Below, piece by piece: positions 47,021 to 57,669 of a DNA stretch of 64,000 nt. The DNA comes from Bacteroidota bacterium (GTDB taxonomy: Bacteria; Bacteroidota; Bacteroidia; Chitinophagales; LD1). The position numbers were made by a program, and so were the translations under genes. The notes beneath the pieces were generated by a model that was given only the letters and a program-made list of their open reading frames with translations, was not told the DNA's origin and made no database searches. The stretch is taken from NCBI GenBank assembly GCA_947475165.1, contig CANJLD010000021.1, forward strand, positions 1 to 64,000, in the 5' to 3' direction. Numbering within the stretch: position 1 is the first letter of the stretch; every line of letters begins with the position of its first letter.

Positions 47021-47054
47021 TTTTGAATAAAAAGGAAAACTAAAACGAACTCGC

Positions 47055-49397
47055 ATGAAGAAGATTTTAACCCTGACAGTTTTTGCTTTTATCTTAAGCA
47101 TCACTTTTGTTTTTGCGCAGGAGCACCAAGTGGCTTCAAAAAATCATAATACAGAATTAAAAATTGGCGATAAGTTTTACGCTGAGTCGTACTACTACAC
47201 AGCTGCCGAGTACTATAAAGATGTAGTGCGTCAGGATTCTGCTAACCGTTACGGAACTTACTGGTTGGCTATGTCGCTGATGAATGCTCGTGATTACGAA
47301 GGAGCAGAAGTTTTCTTCCGTAAGTTTTATTCTATTAAGCCGGGCGAAAAAAGCAATAAAAAGAAATGGGATGAAGAAGATACAAAACTTTTCAATCAAG
47401 GAGGTTACTGGTTTGGAACCGTATTGCACCGCAACGGAAAGTATGATGAAGCTATTGAATACCTAAACAAATTTTCAAGCAGCTACACTCCGAAAGACGA
47501 GAATGATAACATGAAGAAAGTGGCCGCTTTGGAAATTGCCGGTTGCGAATACTCTAAAACTGCACCTAAAGCAAAAGTGAAAATATTTAATGCCGGCACC
47601 GGTGTAAATAAATCGTATGCCGAAGGTTCTCCTTACGGTATTGGCGAAAATGACCTTTACTATTCTTCGTTAAAGGCTGCGGCTTTGGGTCGTTATGATA
47701 CGCTTGTATTTATCAACGGCAAAAAATCGAGAAACGTTTACCAGATAATGCACAGCAGCAAGACCGGTGAAACATGGGGTGCAGGAACACCGGTAACCGA
47801 TGAAGGTATTAATGAAGATGAGTTGAGCTCAGGAAACGGAACATTCAATAAAGCAGGAACCAGATTCTATTTTACCAAGTGCATGGAAATGGATGATGAC
47901 CGTTCACTCTGCAATTTATTTGTAGCCGATTACAGTAGCGGTAAATTCTCAAACGTTACCAGACTACCGGAGCCAATCAACGAAAAAGAAAAATCTACTT
48001 CTACTCAACCAACGGTTAAAACCGGTGATGACGGAATGGAGATTGTATACTTTGTAAGTGATAGAGAAGGCGGAACAGGTGGATTGGATATCTGGTATTT
48101 TATCCGCACACAGAATGGCGAATTTAAAGGGCCTAAATCTTTGAAAGGCGGTATCAATACCAGTGGCGATGAAGGAACTCCTTTTTATGATGACAGTTTA
48201 AAAACGCTTTATTTCAGTTCTAACGGTCATCCGGGTCTTGGTGGGTTAGATGTATTTAAGAGCACAGAAAACGCTGACCTTAGCTGGGGCGAAGTGAAGA
48301 ACATGGGTTACCCTATCAGCACTGGTGCTGATGATTTGTATTATTCAAGAAGCACCGACCAAACCAACGGATTCATAGCGTCTAACCGCGAAGGAAGTGT
48401 TCCGCTGAACGGAATTAAAACAGCATCGGATGATGTTTTCTACTGGACAAATTTCCGTTATGCTGTTCAGGGTGTAGCATTCAAAGAAGGCGATACGGAA
48501 GGCGGTGCTATGAAGGGAGCTACATTTAATCTTTACAGAAAATTAGAGGATGGAACAAGGGTTTTAGTAGCATCAGATTCATTGCATAAAGAAACCGGTA
48601 ACTATTTCTTTAAGTTAAATCCTGAAACAGATTACGAAGTAGAAGTGGTAAGAGAAGGTTTCCAACCAAAGGTTGAAGCTGTGACTACAAAAAATCTACC
48701 GGGCGAAGACACCATCAACAACAACATTATTGTTCGTAAAGCAATGTATACGGTTAAAGGTTTAATAACCGAAGAAGCTAACGGTTCTGCTTTAGCAGGA
48801 GTTAATGTGCAGTTGATTGAAGTGTTCCCGAACGGAATGGAAAAGACCGTTTACTACATGAAGAGCGACCCGCACTACTATTTTGATGTGGACATGAACA
48901 AGAACTATAAGCTCGTTTTACGTAAAGACGAATACTTTACAAAAACAGCGGAGTTAAGCACATCTAACTTAGGGCAAATTGATACTATCCGTAAAGATAT
49001 TTCGATTGCTAAATTGGAGTTGAACAAAACTTATACCCTGCAAAATGTATTGTATGAGTTTGGTAAATCTACTTTAACAGAGAACTCGAAATTGGTATTG
49101 GATAACCTGTATCAGATATTAGTTGAAAACCCAGCGTTTGTTATCGAGTTGAGTTCACACACCGATGCTATCGGTTCAGATGCTGCCAACCTAAAACTAT
49201 CTCAGGCACGTGCTGAAAGTTGCGTGAGTTACTTAATAGGTAAAGGAATTACCAAGGATAGATTAGTAGCCAAAGGCTATGGCGAAAGTTTGCCGAAGGT
49301 TCCTAATACTACAGAAGATGGCAAGGATGATCCGGCAGGAAGAGCTGTTAACCGTAGAACAGAGTTTAAGATTACCGGAATTAAGAAAGCGCAGTAA
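47055..49397 (+). CDS. PorE-like OmpA family protein with TPR and PD40 repeats
   Basis: A 780-residue exported protein with a signal peptide (LTVFAFILSITFVFAQ) but no lipobox Cys. In order: TPR-type helices (about 30-160; YTAAEYYKDVV), a PD40/WD40-like propeller (about 190-465; YFVSDREGGTGGLDIWY, LYFSSNGHPGLGGLDVFKS), a carboxypeptidase-regulatory-like domain (about 560-660) and an OmpA peptidoglycan-binding domain (about 665-775; VIELSSHTDAIGSDAANLKL, SQARAESC, NRRTEF). This domain order is that of PorE, a periplasmic T9SS component, and the PorP/SprF gene is directly upstream. Confidence 0.88.
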   Translation: MKKILTLTVFAFILSITFVFAQEHQVASKNHNTELKIGDKFYAESYYYTAAEYYKDVVRQDSANRYGTYWLAMSLMNARDYEGAEVFFRKFYSIKPGEKSNKKKWDEEDTKLFNQGGYWFGTVLHRNGKYDEAIEYLNKFSSSYTPKDENDNMKKVAALEIAGCEYSKTAPKAKVKIFNAGTGVNKSYAEGSPYGIGENDLYYSSLKAAALGRYDTLVFINGKKSRNVYQIMHSSKTGETWGAGTPVTDEGINEDELSSGNGTFNKAGTRFYFTKCMEMDDDRSLCNLFVADYSSGKFSNVTRLPEPINEKEKSTSTQPTVKTGDDGMEIVYFVSDREGGTGGLDIWYFIRTQNGEFKGPKSLKGGINTSGDEGTPFYDDSLKTLYFSSNGHPGLGGLDVFKSTENADLSWGEVKNMGYPISTGADDLYYSRSTDQTNGFIASNREGSVPLNGIKTASDDVFYWTNFRYAVQGVAFKEGDTEGGAMKGATFNLYRKLEDGTRVLVASDSLHKETGNYFFKLNPETDYEVEVVREGFQPKVEAVTTKNLPGEDTINNNIIVRKAMYTVKGLITEEANGSALAGVNVQLIEVFPNGMEKTVYYMKSDPHYYFDVDMNKNYKLVLRKDEYFTKTAELSTSNLGQIDTIRKDISIAKLELNKTYTLQNVLYEFGKSTLTENSKLVLDNLYQILVENPAFVIELSSHTDAIGSDAANLKLSQARAESCVSYLIGKGITKDRLVAKGYGESLPKVPNTTEDGKDDPAGRAVNRRTEFKITGIKKAQ

Positions 49398-49427
49398 ACC
49401 CCTAAATCCCCTAAAGGGAACTTTAAT

Positions 49428-49476
49428 ACAGAAACAAAAAAGGCTCGAATATTATTCGAGCCTTTTTTGTTTCTGT
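49428..49476. terminator. Long bidirectional terminator
   Basis: A perfect 23-bp stem (49428-49450 with 49454-49476) around a three-base loop has core AAAAAAGGCTCGAAT. It lies between the convergent PorE-like and DUF423 genes. Confidence 0.9.
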
Positions 49477-49508
49477 GAGTGGCTGTTTCTCCCTCTCCTT
49501 CGGAAGTA

Positions 49509-49895
49509 TTAATTCTTCTTCACCGCTTCCACCAATATCAATCCCCAACCAGCAATAAAAAAGAAACCGCCAATAGGAGTAACAGGTCCAAGTAAAATGG
49601 CAGGAATATGTGTGAGGTCGCGTGTTGCAAGAAGATAAAGTGAACCGGAGAAACAAAGTATGCCGAGGATAAAACAAATACCTGCATTGCGAACCAATAC
49701 AGAATACTCCCCTTTTAAATACATAGAGCAGGCGAAGATGGCAAGCGCGTGATAGATTTGATATTGCACGCCTTTATCCCAAATGTTTTGTTGGTAAGTC
49801 TCTAAGAGCGGACGCAAAGCATGAGCTCCGAATGCACCGAGTATTACCGCCACTAAACCCGCCAGCGAAGCTGCTATCAAAAATCCCTTTTGCAC
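49509..49895 (-). CDS. DUF423 family membrane protein
   Basis: A 128-residue protein with four membrane helices. It begins GFLIAASLAGLVAVILGAFG then AHAL, and has QYQIYHALAIF, the DUF423 (YgdD-like) signature. Function unknown. It is divergent from the DUF3352-like gene with a 64-base gap. Confidence 0.85.
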   Translation of the reverse strand: MQKGFLIAASLAGLVAVILGAFGAHALRPLLETYQQNIWDKGVQYQIYHALAIFACSMYLKGEYSVLVRNAGICFILGILCFSGSLYLLATRDLTHIPAILLGPVTPIGGFFFIAGWGLILVEAVKKN

Positions 49896-49959
49896 AGTTT
49901 ACAGTTTATAAGTGAGTGAATGGTGCGAAGTAAATGAAAATAGTTTTGCAGGAATTAAG

Positions 49960-52518
49960 ATGGCTATGCAAAAATTCAAACTCCTTTTAATATTTGGTGC
50001 TATGGCAATAACGGTAGCCGCAATTATTTTCTTTTTCTTTTTCAGATCATCGGGTGTATATAATGCTATTCCTAAATCGGCAGTGGCTGTAATTGAAGTA
50101 AACAATTGGACTCAGCTTGCCGATAAATTAAATACTACTGCCACCGGCAATGAACTTAAAAAAACTGTAGCCGCGCAAAAATTATTGAGTGAGATTGTGT
50201 TAATGCAGGAATTGCTGAATAGCGATAAATCGTTGAAAGAAGCGATTGGCTCGACAAAGACTGTGGCTTCTGTGCATTTAATTTCTGCTGTTGATTACGA
50301 TTTTCTTTTCACCGTTGAGTTAAGCGGAGTAAATGACAATACCATTTTAAATCGCATTCAATCTTCTCCTAAAATCCGTTCGGTAAAGGTTCGCATTTTT
50401 AAGAATCAGAAAATTGTGGATGTAATTTTGAAAGACGGCAAACAACTGAGCTTTGCTAAACTTAAAGATGTGCTGGCATTTAGCTTTACTTCTTTCCTTA
50501 CCGAAAACTCGATGACGGCAACGCTTACCGGTGAAAGCCTTGAGAACGATAAAAATTTTAAATCAGTAAGAGCTAAACTATCTCCGGAGGCAGATTTGAG
50601 TTTGTATTTCAATTTTCAAAAGGCAGATGTTATTTTTCCGGTAGCATTAAGGTTTGAAAAAATTCCTTTGCTGAACGATTTGAATACCTGTGGAACCTGG
50701 GGACAATACACCCTAAGTTTCAGCAACGATAAAATGGAACTGGATGGGAATATTGCTACCACTCAAAAAGCCTTACCATCAACTGAAAATATTTTTTCAA
50801 AGCAATTGCAGTCAATCATTCCGGCTCATGCGGCTTATGTTCAATTCAGCAGATTAGATACTGCTAACGTTAATTCAACGCTAATCAACTATTTCAGAAA
50901 CTGGATGGGTGGCACAAAGGCGTTTGCCATACTCGAGCCTTTTAAAGAAGATTTTATAGACCAAAATGTTTTTGTAATAAGTTCTAATAGCAAGGGTAAA
51001 GCTATAGAAGATTTGAAACGTTTGATTGCAGCAGATGGAACAACTGCAATTGCCGTTGATACTTTTCTTGATGCGGAAATTTATAATCTGAAAGATGGTT
51101 CTGCCATCAATCAGCTTTTCGGGAACAGTTTAGTAGAAATGAAAAATTGTTTTTTCTGCGTAAAAGAAAATGCTGTCATTTTCTGCAACAATCCGGATGT
51201 GCTTAAACTTCTGCTTGAAAAAATAAGCAAAGGCGAAACGCTTGACAAAGACAAGAACTTTGCAAACACATACTTTAGCCGCTTTGGAATGAACTCTTCT
51301 ATACAGTATCTAAACTTGCAGCGAAGCGATTTATTGCTGCGCGGAATGATTCAGCAAAATTCGTCACTCGGTTCTTTTCTGGCTTCGTTTAACAATGTGT
51401 TTGCAGTATCAAATGCCACCTGTGAAAAAATTTCTTCACACCTTACTTTCAGCAATAATGGCGAAGCCGCAACATCATCCGGTTTGCTATGGAAAACAAA
51501 ACTGCAAACGATATCGGCTTATACACCACAAATCGTATTAAATAGCAATACAAGCGAGCAGGAAATTTTCACGCAGGATACTGCGAACAATATTTATCTA
51601 ATCAGCAAGTCAGGCGAAATTTTGTTTAGTAAAAATATTGACGAACCAATTTTAGGCAAGGTGACTCAAATAGATTATTACAACAACGGGAAGCAACAGT
51701 ATATTTTCAATTCGGCTCGCCATGTGTTTATCGTTGACCGGTTAGGGAACGATGTGGCTTCCTATCCTTTACGCTTGAGTGCCGTGGCAACTTCGAGCTT
51801 GGCTTTATCAAAAACACGCTATTACATTCCTTGTAATAATGGCAGCATTTATGGTTACGAGTTAAATGGAAGACCGGTGACGGGCTGGAGTCCTAAGGGA
51901 GGAATAGGAATTATTAATAGGTCGCTTCAATGTTTTAGCACTAACAAAAATGATTTTGTGATAATGCTGAATGTTTCGGGCAAGTTGATGTTGTTTGACA
52001 CAAAAGGAAATTTGAAATGGAGCGTAGATAATCTTCCCGCAACGAATCAGAACTTTTCGGTTATTTCATTGAAAGATGAATTTAAATTATTGAAGGCTTC
52101 TTCGAACCAGCTCACCGAAATTTCGGCAGATGGTAATGATAACATCAAACCTCTAATTGATAGTGCGAATTGTTTCGCGGCTGTTTCAACTTCCGATTCA
52201 ACTTATACTTATTATTTCAGCACCGGTAATCAAATAAGGGCATACGGTAGTAACGATGAATTTCAAAGTGCTATAAGTGTAAATGTTGCCAGTATTTCTT
52301 CGCTGCAAATGTTGAATGTGGAAGGCAAGAAATATTTATTGGCGGTTGATGAATCTTCTAAGCAATTTTTTGTTTACGATACTTCGCTGAAAGCAATTGC
52401 CTCTTTCAATTACAGCCAGGCGAACTCATTTGCTGTTTCTGATTTGTTTAACCGTAATGAGTTAACTGCAATTACTACCGATGCTTTGGGGAACGTTTCC
52501 TGTTTCAGAATCAAGTAA
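49960..52518 (+). CDS. DUF3352-like membrane-anchored protein with a propeller-like C-terminus
   Basis: The 852-residue protein has one N-terminal hydrophobic anchor (LLLIFGAMAITVAAIIFFFF) and a long extracytoplasmic part. The first two thirds (AVIEVNNWTQLADKL, YFNFQKADVIF, VQFSRLDTANVNS) resemble DUF3352 proteins of Bacteroidota. The last third has PQQ/propeller-like strand repeats (YNNGKQQYIFNSARHVFIVD, VIMLNVSGKLMLFDTKGNLK). Function unknown. An ATG six bases further in is an equal alternative. TAgtTTTG at 49941-49948 ends 11 bases before the ATG. Confidence 0.65.
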   Translation: MAMQKFKLLLIFGAMAITVAAIIFFFFFRSSGVYNAIPKSAVAVIEVNNWTQLADKLNTTATGNELKKTVAAQKLLSEIVLMQELLNSDKSLKEAIGSTKTVASVHLISAVDYDFLFTVELSGVNDNTILNRIQSSPKIRSVKVRIFKNQKIVDVILKDGKQLSFAKLKDVLAFSFTSFLTENSMTATLTGESLENDKNFKSVRAKLSPEADLSLYFNFQKADVIFPVALRFEKIPLLNDLNTCGTWGQYTLSFSNDKMELDGNIATTQKALPSTENIFSKQLQSIIPAHAAYVQFSRLDTANVNSTLINYFRNWMGGTKAFAILEPFKEDFIDQNVFVISSNSKGKAIEDLKRLIAADGTTAIAVDTFLDAEIYNLKDGSAINQLFGNSLVEMKNCFFCVKENAVIFCNNPDVLKLLLEKISKGETLDKDKNFANTYFSRFGMNSSIQYLNLQRSDLLLRGMIQQNSSLGSFLASFNNVFAVSNATCEKISSHLTFSNNGEAATSSGLLWKTKLQTISAYTPQIVLNSNTSEQEIFTQDTANNIYLISKSGEILFSKNIDEPILGKVTQIDYYNNGKQQYIFNSARHVFIVDRLGNDVASYPLRLSAVATSSLALSKTRYYIPCNNGSIYGYELNGRPVTGWSPKGGIGIINRSLQCFSTNKNDFVIMLNVSGKLMLFDTKGNLKWSVDNLPATNQNFSVISLKDEFKLLKASSNQLTEISADGNDNIKPLIDSANCFAAVSTSDSTYTYYFSTGNQIRAYGSNDEFQSAISVNVASISSLQMLNVEGKKYLLAVDESSKQFFVYDTSLKAIASFNYSQANSFAVSDLFNRNELTAITTDALGNVSCFRIK

Positions 52519-52536
52519 GGAAGCAAGCATTTTTGG

Positions 52537-52576
52537 AAAATAGAAAAGCAGAATAATCATTCTGCTTTTCTATTTT
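52537..52576 (+). terminator. Terminator whose right arm overlaps the next promoter box
   Basis: A perfect 18-bp stem (52537-52554 with 52559-52576) around AATC ends the DUF3352-like gene. The end of its right arm, with the next two bases, is TATTTTTG (52571-52578), an exact -7 box for the MarR gene that starts at 52596. Confidence 0.8.
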
Positions 52577-52595
52577 TGTGGAAACCCCATTAACA

Positions 52596-53060
52596 ATGCC
52601 CTCTATAGAGCAGTTGATTAAGCAAAGTACGTTCAGCGATGAAAAGCATAAAGCTATAATCAGCGTGCTTTACACTGCCAACGCATTAAATGGGTTTCAC
52701 GAAAAATATTTTAGTCAATACAATCTTACCACACAACAGTACAATGCGTTGCGCATTTTGCGCGGGCAGCATCCAAAGCCTGCGACCGTAAATTTGATTC
52801 GCGAAAGAATGATGGACAAAATGAGTGATGCTTCGCGAATTGTAGAACGCTTGCGCAAAGCGGGTTTTGTAGAGCGCGTAGTAAACAAACTCGACCGAAG
52901 AGCAGTGGATGTTCAGATTACTCAAAAGGGATTAGATGTATTGGCAGAGATTGATGAGCACGATGAAAAGACAGATATACCTACAAAATATTTGAATCAG
53001 CAAGATGCAAAAGAATTGAGCAGGCTGATAGGTAAAATGATTGATGCTCTTGTAGAGTAA
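52596..53060 (+). CDS. MarR family transcriptional regulator
   Basis: The 154-residue protein begins MPSIEQLIKQSTFSDEKHKA; a GTG at 52578 in frame lies inside the terminator and is unlikely to be the start. The winged helix contains TQQYNALRILRGQHPKPATV, MDKMSDASRIVERLRKAGFV, and the wing ERVVNKLDRRAVDVQITQKG with the conserved D-R-R. It has no divergent partner operon, so its targets are unknown. It converges with the RlmI-like gene, one base apart. Confidence 0.85.
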   Translation: MPSIEQLIKQSTFSDEKHKAIISVLYTANALNGFHEKYFSQYNLTTQQYNALRILRGQHPKPATVNLIRERMMDKMSDASRIVERLRKAGFVERVVNKLDRRAVDVQITQKGLDVLAEIDEHDEKTDIPTKYLNQQDAKELSRLIGKMIDALVE

Positions 53061-53061
53061 A

Positions 53062-53961
53062 TTATTTTTTGACTTTCCGGAAGCGAGCAAATGTCCCAAG
53101 TGGAAGTTTCTTTTTGAAACTATCTTCCAAATATAACTCTCCTACTTCTAAATTTTCGGCTTTGAATTTTTGATGCACTAAGTTCTCTAATATTAAAGAT
53201 GAGAAACCGAGTGAGTAAGCATTGAGAATCAGAAAATGTTCTTCTTCGTTCAACAACTGCAAAACATTTTTCATCATCTCGTTGATGTTGTCTTCCAGTT
53301 TCCATTTTTCACCATCCGGGCCATGTCCGAAAGCTGGAGGGTCGAGAATAATTCCGTGATATTTATTACCGCGTTTTACTTCACGCTTTGCAAACTTCAA
53401 AGCATCTTCAACTAGCCAACGTATATTGCTCAGTTTGCTTAGCTCCATGTTTTCTTTTGCCCAAGTAACTACCTGTTTAATAGAATCGAGGTGAGTAGTA
53501 TCTGCACCGGCTGCTCTTGCTGCTAAAGATGCGCCACCTGTGTAGGCAAACAGGTTTAAAAATTTCGGCTCTTTTGTTTTTAGTTGTTTTATAGAATTGA
53601 AAATGTAATTCCAATTCACTGCTTGTTCAGGGAATACACCAACGTGTTTAAACGAAGTAAGTCCTAATCTGAATTGTATTTCGCTTCTGTCTTCAGCTTT
53701 TGGATTTCCAATTTTGCATTTTATTGTCCACTGGTCGTTGGCATTTTTAAGTTTCACCCATTCACCACTTGAAGAAGATTTAGGAACAAACTTTACGTGC
53801 GCGCGTTTTTCCCATTCAGCCACATTCATGCTGGCATCCCACACAGCCTGCGGCTCAGGACGAATAGTAATGAGCGTTCCAAAGCGTTCGAGTTTTAGAA
53901 AATTTCCGCAGTCAATTAATTCGTAATGGGGAAAGTCGGCAGGCGTGAGCGAAAGAATCAT
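53062..53961 (-). CDS. RlmI-like class I SAM-dependent methyltransferase
   Basis: The 299-residue protein has an N-terminal PUA-like beta region and a Rossmann methyltransferase domain: LNLFAYTGGASLAARAAGAD (motif I), LDSIKQVVTWAKENMELS and the catalytic-loop motif LDPPAFGHG. This matches RlmI/RlmK-type rRNA cytosine methyltransferases and related Bacteroidota enzymes; the exact target base is not predictable. It is the last gene of the carA-eno-divIC strand cluster. Confidence 0.82.
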   Translation of the reverse strand: MILSLTPADFPHYELIDCGNFLKLERFGTLITIRPEPQAVWDASMNVAEWEKRAHVKFVPKSSSSGEWVKLKNANDQWTIKCKIGNPKAEDRSEIQFRLGLTSFKHVGVFPEQAVNWNYIFNSIKQLKTKEPKFLNLFAYTGGASLAARAAGADTTHLDSIKQVVTWAKENMELSKLSNIRWLVEDALKFAKREVKRGNKYHGIILDPPAFGHGPDGEKWKLEDNINEMMKNVLQLLNEEEHFLILNAYSLGFSSLILENLVHQKFKAENLEVGELYLEDSFKKKLPLGTFARFRKVKK

Positions 53962-53983
53962 GGAGTGAATATAGCCGTTGCGC

Positions 53984-54298
53984 TTATTTTTCAGGAACGA
54001 TTACAAAAACATCTTCGTTGTCGCGTTTCATCCAGTAATGTTCGCGCGCAAATTTTTCCTGTGTGGCAGGATTGGTAGTGAGTTCTGCAAATGCTTTGTC
54101 AGTTTCTTTTATCTGGTCACGGTAATACTTCCGTTTCTCTAACAAATCTGACAACTCGCTATGCTTGCGGTATTGTGTAATGAGGTTGCTTTCATCAAAA
54201 AATGTCATCCATACAGAAAAAGCAATTGCCACAATAAAGAATGGATTGGTCATCCACCATGGCAATTTTGAAATTTTCTTTTGGAAGTTCTTCCACAT
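53984..54298 (-). CDS. Septum formation initiator family protein (DivIC/FtsB-like)
   Basis: A 104-residue protein with a cytoplasmic start, one membrane helix (PFFIVAIAFSVWMTFFDES, residues 19-37), a coiled coil (LSDLLEKRKYYRDQIKETD) and the ending REHYWMKRDNEDVFVIV, the usual DivIC/FtsB pattern. It would join the divisome with FtsL and FtsQ. It follows eno and a membrane protein gene on the same strand, a recurring neighbourhood in Bacteroidota. Confidence 0.87.
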   Translation of the reverse strand: MWKNFQKKISKLPWWMTNPFFIVAIAFSVWMTFFDESNLITQYRKHSELSDLLEKRKYYRDQIKETDKAFAELTTNPATQEKFAREHYWMKRDNEDVFVIVPEK

Positions 54299-54374
54299 AG
54301 CGAGAGCTAATTTGGAAAGAAAGAATTGCTTTGGCGAAAACGATTTGCACAGGGGTATTGTAAAGAAGACAAGG

Positions 54375-55685
54375 CTATTTTTCTCTCAACACAAAACTCA
54401 AACTATCAGACACATAATGCGGGCTTATTCTGATTAGGAAGGCAAACATGAACATCGGGAACAATGGAGTTTTATAACGAACTAAATTACCCAACACAGG
54501 GGTGCACATGCCCACCAAGGCAAAGTAGGCAAGCGAAAAAGTAAGAAGAAATAAAAACAGATTTAGGTTTTCCGTCTTCCTCCAATTGATGAAAGTAAGG
54601 CAGGTGATTAGGAAAGAAAGGATGAAGAAATTTTCTACTGCACTCATCAGCATCATAACGTTTTTTGCTTCAGATACGTAAGGACGAACGAGCGTATTCC
54701 AAATACCCACCGGTGCTGTTTTTAAAACAGATAAAACATCGGTTGTAAGCGAGGGAATTTCTATTCTGCTGCCGGCTTTAAAATATTCTGCCTCTTTTAC
54801 TGAATGTGTTTGCTTGTTCAACAGCATCTGTTGCAAATTGATTCGAGGAACGATGTAATGAATATTGAGCGCTGCTAACAACAGGACAACATTTACAGCA
54901 ATATATTTCAGCCAAATGAAAATTGATTTTTCGTTTTTCCGGAAAAGAAGAAAGGCAATAAGCGCAGGCACTAAACAAGCGAGAACAAAAAATTTGGTGA
55001 AGAGAATTATGATTAGTCCGCATACAAGCTTTGCAATGGAGAGTAGTGAATAGTGAGTAGCAAGTAGTGATGAAATAAAAAGTCCTAAACCTAAAACGAG
55101 CAAAGGTTCCTTCATTACTCCGCTCGTCCAAAATAAAACGGAGGGAAGAAGTAAAACAGGAAGCGCAAGAATGGAATTTCGCGCATCTGCAAAACCAAGA
55201 ATAGAATTGGTTAGCAAGACCCAACCGATTAAAGAGAAGAAACAGAAGAATAGAATATGAACAAAGTATGTTTTGAAAGAGACGAACATCAATAGCGCAT
55301 TTAACCGGATGATTGTTCTGTTCTCGTTGAAAGGAGCTTCATCGAAATTGCGATTCCAGTTTTTAAGTTTATGAGATATACCTCCTTCTTCACAACAAAA
55401 TCCATCTCCTAAAACCATTTTATACCAAAATGCATCTGCACTCTTCGCTTTCATCTCGTGCAACACTAAAGCATCTTTATAAAATTTATGCACGTCATTA
55501 TTCTGCATATCTTTATAATAGAAGGTATAGATGAACCAAATGAAAATGCCGACTACGAACTTTAGGTTAAACAGCAGATGAGTGATGAACGGCTTAAAAG
55601 CCTTAAACTGAAATTTCTTAAACCGGTAAATGAGGAAATTGAAAAAGAAAAGATAGAAAAGCGTGAGCAGTATTTCTTTTATCAT
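54375..55685 (-). CDS. Polytopic membrane protein of unknown function
   Basis: The 436-residue protein has about ten hydrophobic segments separated by short loops, with one longer extracytoplasmic loop near residues 60-125 (CCEEGGISHKLKNWN) and another near 285-330. The general layout resembles polysaccharide polymerases or GT-C glycosyltransferases, but I see no catalytic signature. It sits between eno and divIC on the same strand, 16 bases after eno. Confidence 0.6.
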   Translation of the reverse strand: MIKEILLTLFYLFFFNFLIYRFKKFQFKAFKPFITHLLFNLKFVVGIFIWFIYTFYYKDMQNNDVHKFYKDALVLHEMKAKSADAFWYKMVLGDGFCCEEGGISHKLKNWNRNFDEAPFNENRTIIRLNALLMFVSFKTYFVHILFFCFFSLIGWVLLTNSILGFADARNSILALPVLLLPSVLFWTSGVMKEPLLVLGLGLFISSLLATHYSLLSIAKLVCGLIIILFTKFFVLACLVPALIAFLLFRKNEKSIFIWLKYIAVNVVLLLAALNIHYIVPRINLQQMLLNKQTHSVKEAEYFKAGSRIEIPSLTTDVLSVLKTAPVGIWNTLVRPYVSEAKNVMMLMSAVENFFILSFLITCLTFINWRKTENLNLFLFLLTFSLAYFALVGMCTPVLGNLVRYKTPLFPMFMFAFLIRISPHYVSDSLSFVLREK

Positions 55686-55701
55686 TACAACTATAGTTTA
55701 C

Positions 55702-57000
<1,299 letters not shown>

Positions 57001-57027
57001 TTAGATTTTAGAAGTATGATTTTGGAT

Positions 57028-57666
57028 TTATTTAAGTTGTTCTATTTTCTCTAACAACAAATCTACATAAGCCAGAGAATATGTAATCTTCATTTTTCCT
57101 TCCTTGCCACCTTTATTATCATATAGCGGGAATTCACGGATTAGTTTTTCTTTTTCGAAGTAGTATTTATCATGCCCTTTATATTTTGAAAGGAATGCTG
57201 CGGCTTCAGGTAATTCAGCATTTAGTTTAACATCCTGTTTTTTTACATCCAAATAATATCCAAGTATATTTTGCAGCGAATCGATGCCTGCGCGTTGAGT
57301 TATCAGATAAATTCTTTTGCTAATTTTTTTTTCAGAATACGCTGCATCTGTAGCGATAGCATCAACAATAAATCCATCTCTTGTTCCTTTTACAACTGTA
57401 TCCGCTTTATTATCGGCACCTCTCTTTATAATCGAAAATTCACCTTGCGAAGAAGAACCGCCATAACCCACCACATCGTAAACCAATTTTTCGTGGACGG
57501 TCAGGGTTTTGTGAAACTCATAAGAACTCTCAAAACCTTTTTGCATTAAAGTATCAATGGCAATAGCCGCATAATCTATACTGCCGACAACAGGAATTTG
57601 ATTTGAATTGTTTTGACAGGAAACAAGAAGCGAAAAATAAGAAACAAGAAATAGAAAATCTCTCAT
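57028..57666 (-). CDS. Predicted lipoprotein of unknown function
   Basis: A 212-residue protein with a lipoprotein signal (LVSYFSLLVSC, Cys 17). The mature domain has two beta-rich halves and repeated Lys-rich helices (VKKQDVKLNAELPEAAAF). I do not recognise it. Its start lies three bases after the carA stop, so it is cotranscribed with carA, and it precedes eno by 36 bases. Confidence 0.65.
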   Translation of the reverse strand: MRDFLFLVSYFSLLVSCQNNSNQIPVVGSIDYAAIAIDTLMQKGFESSYEFHKTLTVHEKLVYDVVGYGGSSSQGEFSIIKRGADNKADTVVKGTRDGFIVDAIATDAAYSEKKISKRIYLITQRAGIDSLQNILGYYLDVKKQDVKLNAELPEAAAFLSKYKGHDKYYFEKEKLIREFPLYDNKGGKEGKMKITYSLAYVDLLLEKIEQLK

Positions 57667-57669
57667 CGC

